Shown here: positions 61,772 through 64,000 of the stretch, piece after piece
How the letters are laid out: every line of letters begins with the position of its first letter
How positions within the stretch are numbered: position 1 is the stretch's first letter
NCBI GenBank assembly: GCA_963578805.1
Contig: CAUZDY010000001.1
Coordinates: forward strand, 82,687-146,686
Source of the DNA: CAUZIB01 sp963578805
Lineage (GTDB): Bacteria; Acidobacteriota; Vicinamibacteria; Vicinamibacterales; UBA8438
Direction of reading: 5' to 3'
Length of the DNA: 64,000 nucleotides
The notes under the pieces: model-generated
The model's database searches: none
What the model was told of the DNA's origin: nothing
The model's input: the letters and a program-made list of their open reading frames with translations, nothing else
Translations under genes and position numbers: made by a program

Positions 61772-62156
61772 GGTGTGGTCCCTCGTTTCATTAACCCACT
61801 GACTCATTGACGGCACGAATTATCACCGCCTCGGTGTGAGAATTCAAGAGCCAGGCGGTGAACCGTCGAGGAGTCTTCCGGCGGAAATAGACGATGGAAC
61901 AAAAAAAGAAGCCCACAGGCCCCCTGGTAACATTTGCACCGTGCGTCTCGTCTCGAATCTAGAAGGTCGGCCGGCCTCCAACCTGATACAACCGGTGAGC
62001 CAGCTACGCCTCTCCTCCCAACGCCCAGCCAACTGCTACCGAAGTTGCCGTTGACAACCAGAATTGACGTGTCCTTAACTTACAGAGATTGTAGACATCG
62101 ATCTTTCGTGTTTTTCTCCCCTTCCTAACTATCCAATCGCTTGGACTTTGAATCTC
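61772..62156. other. Intergenic stretch
   Basis: 385 bases between two minus-strand genes. It carries the promoter of the CMD gene, whose start has GGGAC instead of a strong ribosome-binding site. Lower GC at 62040-62130 is noted. I see no gene or RNA in it. Confidence 0.4.
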
Positions 62157-63134
62157 TTATCTCGAATCCGAGGTCGGTCTCTCTTCGGCACGGGCTCCAC
62201 TGAGCACGTTCTGTAGACTGTAGTTGCCTTCGTGGCAGGCGTATTCGTACAACGGTCCCTGTGTCACGCCACGCGACGCCTGATCGGTTGTCAACGGATT
62301 CGAGATCGTCCATGGCCGTGTGAACTTCGCTGGGTCCTCGATCGTCAGTTCGTAGCCGAGTGTCTTTGCGTCGATGCGTGTGAAGCGCTCGACAACCTTC
62401 ATCGTTTCGGTCGGCATACGCCACGCATTTGCCCATCGGTAGGGGGTCTTGTCGACGAAATTTGTCGTCTCGACCACCAGTGTGTCGTTCTCCCACCAAC
62501 CCCGTATGTCTCCATTCCACTGTCGGACGTCTGTATGTGGTCGCCCATCGAGAGGGACAATTCGGCGGTCGCGGAACATTTCGTGGAGGATCACCACGTG
62601 GTTGGGTGTCTGCACGATTTGATGATTCGGATTGTAGCCAAGCCATAGCATCGGCAGCCCGTCCGTCATACATCGTTCCCCGGTGTCGACGTCGACCCAC
62701 GAGTTGCGTTGGCCGGCCACGCGATATTCGCTTTGCAATCGCTGACGTTCACGCATCTCCGGAAGGTAGGGTATTCTCCCGTCGGGAGGATCGACGATCA
62801 GCGACGTCCGCCGGTCTCCTACCACCCGTGTGCCCGGGTCAAACCAGATTTGGTTGTAAGTCCCGGGGTCGTTGTCGCGGGGTGCCCGCTCCACGAGACG
62901 ATCTTGATCAGCCTCGCGTTCCAGTGCTGCGACCTCCTCTTCAGTAAGAAGGTCTTTTCCGGCGAGCTCCAGCGGACGCTCCACGGGCGTCAGTGTCGAT
63001 CCAGTCCAGACACCCTCAAGGTTCGGGTCGCCCCAGGATGTTCGAAGCTGGCTCTCTTGGCCAGTAGCTGGTAACGGAAACAGCAACGCCACCACGGACA
63101 CCGCCAAGCACGCCACGAGACATCGATCACCCAT
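62157..63134 (-). CDS. Exported protein, 'DLQG.W / ACHEGNY' family, paralogue 2
   Basis: 325 residues. ATG 63134 has an AAAAAGGAGG ribosome-binding site and a signal peptide ending at 'ATGQES'; a longer in-frame start at 63353 is rejected. Blocks 'WGDPNLEGVWTGSTLTPVER', 'TSLIVDPPDGRIPYLPEMRE', 'QTPNHVVILHEMFRDRRIV', 'GWWENDTLVVETTNFVDK' and 'YEYACHEGNYSLQNVLSGAR' show homology to paralogue 1 at 58617-59759. Function unknown. It is shorter because the central low-similarity loop is reduced. Confidence 0.85.
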   Translation of the reverse strand: MGDRCLVACLAVSVVALLFPLPATGQESQLRTSWGDPNLEGVWTGSTLTPVERPLELAGKDLLTEEEVAALEREADQDRLVERAPRDNDPGTYNQIWFDPGTRVVGDRRTSLIVDPPDGRIPYLPEMRERQRLQSEYRVAGQRNSWVDVDTGERCMTDGLPMLWLGYNPNHQIVQTPNHVVILHEMFRDRRIVPLDGRPHTDVRQWNGDIRGWWENDTLVVETTNFVDKTPYRWANAWRMPTETMKVVERFTRIDAKTLGYELTIEDPAKFTRPWTISNPLTTDQASRGVTQGPLYEYACHEGNYSLQNVLSGARAEERPTSDSR

Positions 63135-63178
63135 GGGATCCTCCTTTTTCTGGTTAATGTTTCCGTCTGTACTACACA

Positions 63179-64000
63179 TTATTCTGGCATCAGTGCGAAC
63201 GTCCAGACCGAGCCACCAGTCGGCACCAGGCCTCGGGCATAGCGATTGGCAAGACCACCCCCGAGACCGGACGCCACGCTGACATACTGCTGACCGTTGT
63301 GCGTATAAGTGATCGCGGTCGAATTGACACTCGAACCGGTCTTGAACTGCCACAGGGTTTCGCCGGTCGCTTCATCGAGCGCGAGGAATTCCCCGGTTAA
63401 TTTTCCGGTGAAGAGCAGCCCGCCGCCGGTGGCCAGCATACCTGCCGAACTCGGAAAATCAGTCAGCGGGATCTCCCATTGCTTTTCACCGTTTAGGGGG
63501 TTGATCGCCACGAAGTGCCCGAGGAGATCACCTGGTTCGACATCTGGGAACCTGTTGGTCACACCTGTGTAACGCCGCCCAAGAGTGAACGGGGTCGGTG
63601 CGAGCATTTGAATGCGTGGCACATGCCACGAGCTGGTATAGACGAGGCCGGTGGTTGGATTAAATGCGACCGGCACGGCGTTCGAGCCGCGCGATGGCCA
63701 GATCGAGACCTGCTCGCCGGCGAGGAAGCGCTCGTAGAGGTCCGTCAACACCGGGCGACCGGTGTTGAAATCGTAGTGAGAGGCCCAATTGACCTCGACG
63801 TAGGGGTTCGCAGCAATCAGCTCGCAATTGGTACGGTCCACTACATAGAGGAAGCCGTTCTTGTTGGCCTGAATCATCACCTTTCGAGGCTGACCATCCA
63901 CCTCGATATCGGTGAGCACGTGTTCGTCCACACCGTCCACGTCATACACGTCGTTGGGTGTGTACTGAAAGTAACAAGCGATCTCTCCGGTTTTCGGTCG
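63179..64000 (-). CDS. PQQ-dependent dehydrogenase propeller, N-terminus cut off by window edge
   Basis: 274 residues of a quinoprotein alcohol-dehydrogenase-type propeller. 'YTPNDVYDVDGVDEHVL', 'SRGSNAVPVAFNPTTGLVYT', 'LDEATGETLWQFKTGSS' and 'VASGLGGGLANRYARG' are PQQ-ADH blocks. The window edge removes the first, larger part including most PQQ-binding residues. No fused cytochrome domain follows at the C-terminus. Such enzymes oxidise alcohols or sugars in the periplasm and pass electrons to a cytochrome c, which would link to the aa3 oxidase in this window. Confidence 0.9.
   Translation of the reverse strand, partial: RPKTGEIACYFQYTPNDVYDVDGVDEHVLTDIEVDGQPRKVMIQANKNGFLYVVDRTNCELIAANPYVEVNWASHYDFNTGRPVLTDLYERFLAGEQVSIWPSRGSNAVPVAFNPTTGLVYTSSWHVPRIQMLAPTPFTLGRRYTGVTNRFPDVEPGDLLGHFVAINPLNGEKQWEIPLTDFPSSAGMLATGGGLLFTGKLTGEFLALDEATGETLWQFKTGSSVNSTAITYTHNGQQYVSVASGLGGGLANRYARGLVPTGGSVWTFALMPE

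Noticed and set aside
1..64000. CRISPR arrays, insertion sequences, rRNA genes, riboswitches
   Set aside because: No regularly spaced direct repeats, transposase-like frames, rRNA segments or recognisable riboswitch cores were found by reading; only one tRNA was identified.

Overview
The window is a high-GC bacterial chromosome segment with 49 intact or edge-truncated protein genes, one tRNA gene and four decayed or interrupted genes. I see no phage, plasmid or CRISPR hallmarks. The gene mix suggests Acidobacteriota, probably Vicinamibacteria-like: a UPF0182 membrane protein, a PD40 beta-propeller protein with a WYL regulator, a DUF4159/DUF4175/MoxR/DUF58/BatA cluster, two paralogues of an acidobacterial-type 'DLQG.W / HVVI / ACHEGNY' exported family, and a PQQ dehydrogenase fragment. 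The taxon is inferred from these families, since no rRNA gene is present.

Layout. 1-4.4 kb: edge-truncated amidohydrolase lipoprotein, UPF0182 protein and peroxiredoxin. 4.5-10 kb: a tightly coupled plus-strand run of a zinc-ribbon-like protein, a two-domain protein disulfide oxidoreductase that reads through an in-frame TGA, an M61 peptidase and a copper-type P1B ATPase. 10-12.2 kb: two decayed gene remnants, REP-like palindromes and a DsbA-like protein. 12.2-17.3 kb: a minus-strand aa3-type cytochrome oxidase operon with two extra small membrane proteins, then a TVP38-family protein. 17.2-19 kb: a sodium:solute symporter preceded by a 29-residue membrane peptide. 19.2-25 kb: sufBCDSU plus a SufT/MIP18-like gene. 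25-34 kb: lipoproteins, homoserine kinase, the WYL/PD40 pair, a glutamate-synthase-like pseudogene and a glutaminyl cyclase. 34-50.8 kb: two envelope proteins, then a nine-gene DUF4159/VWA/MoxR operon and an esterase. 50.9-57.3 kb: M28 and M48 peptidases, a KamA-type radical SAM enzyme, ArsC-like phosphatase, rhomboid protease and tRNA-Gln. 57.5-64 kb: exported proteins of catabolic type, including an NHL propeller, a tandem CMD protein, the paralogue pair and the PQQ dehydrogenase.

The strongest unexpected signal is at 4928-5590. A thioredoxin-fold protein has TGA where its family has the first cysteine of the second CxxC (giving U-T-F-C). The reading frame continues 76 codons with clear family similarity to a stop that overlaps the next start. 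A 6-bp GC hairpin with a GGTCG loop lies 18 nt past the TGA, where a bacterial SECIS should be. This is best read as a selenoprotein. Themes shared by several genes are thiol redox and metal handling (peroxiredoxin, disulfide oxidoreductase, DsbA, CopA, ArsC, SUF), aerobic respiration, and envelope or periplasmic proteolysis.
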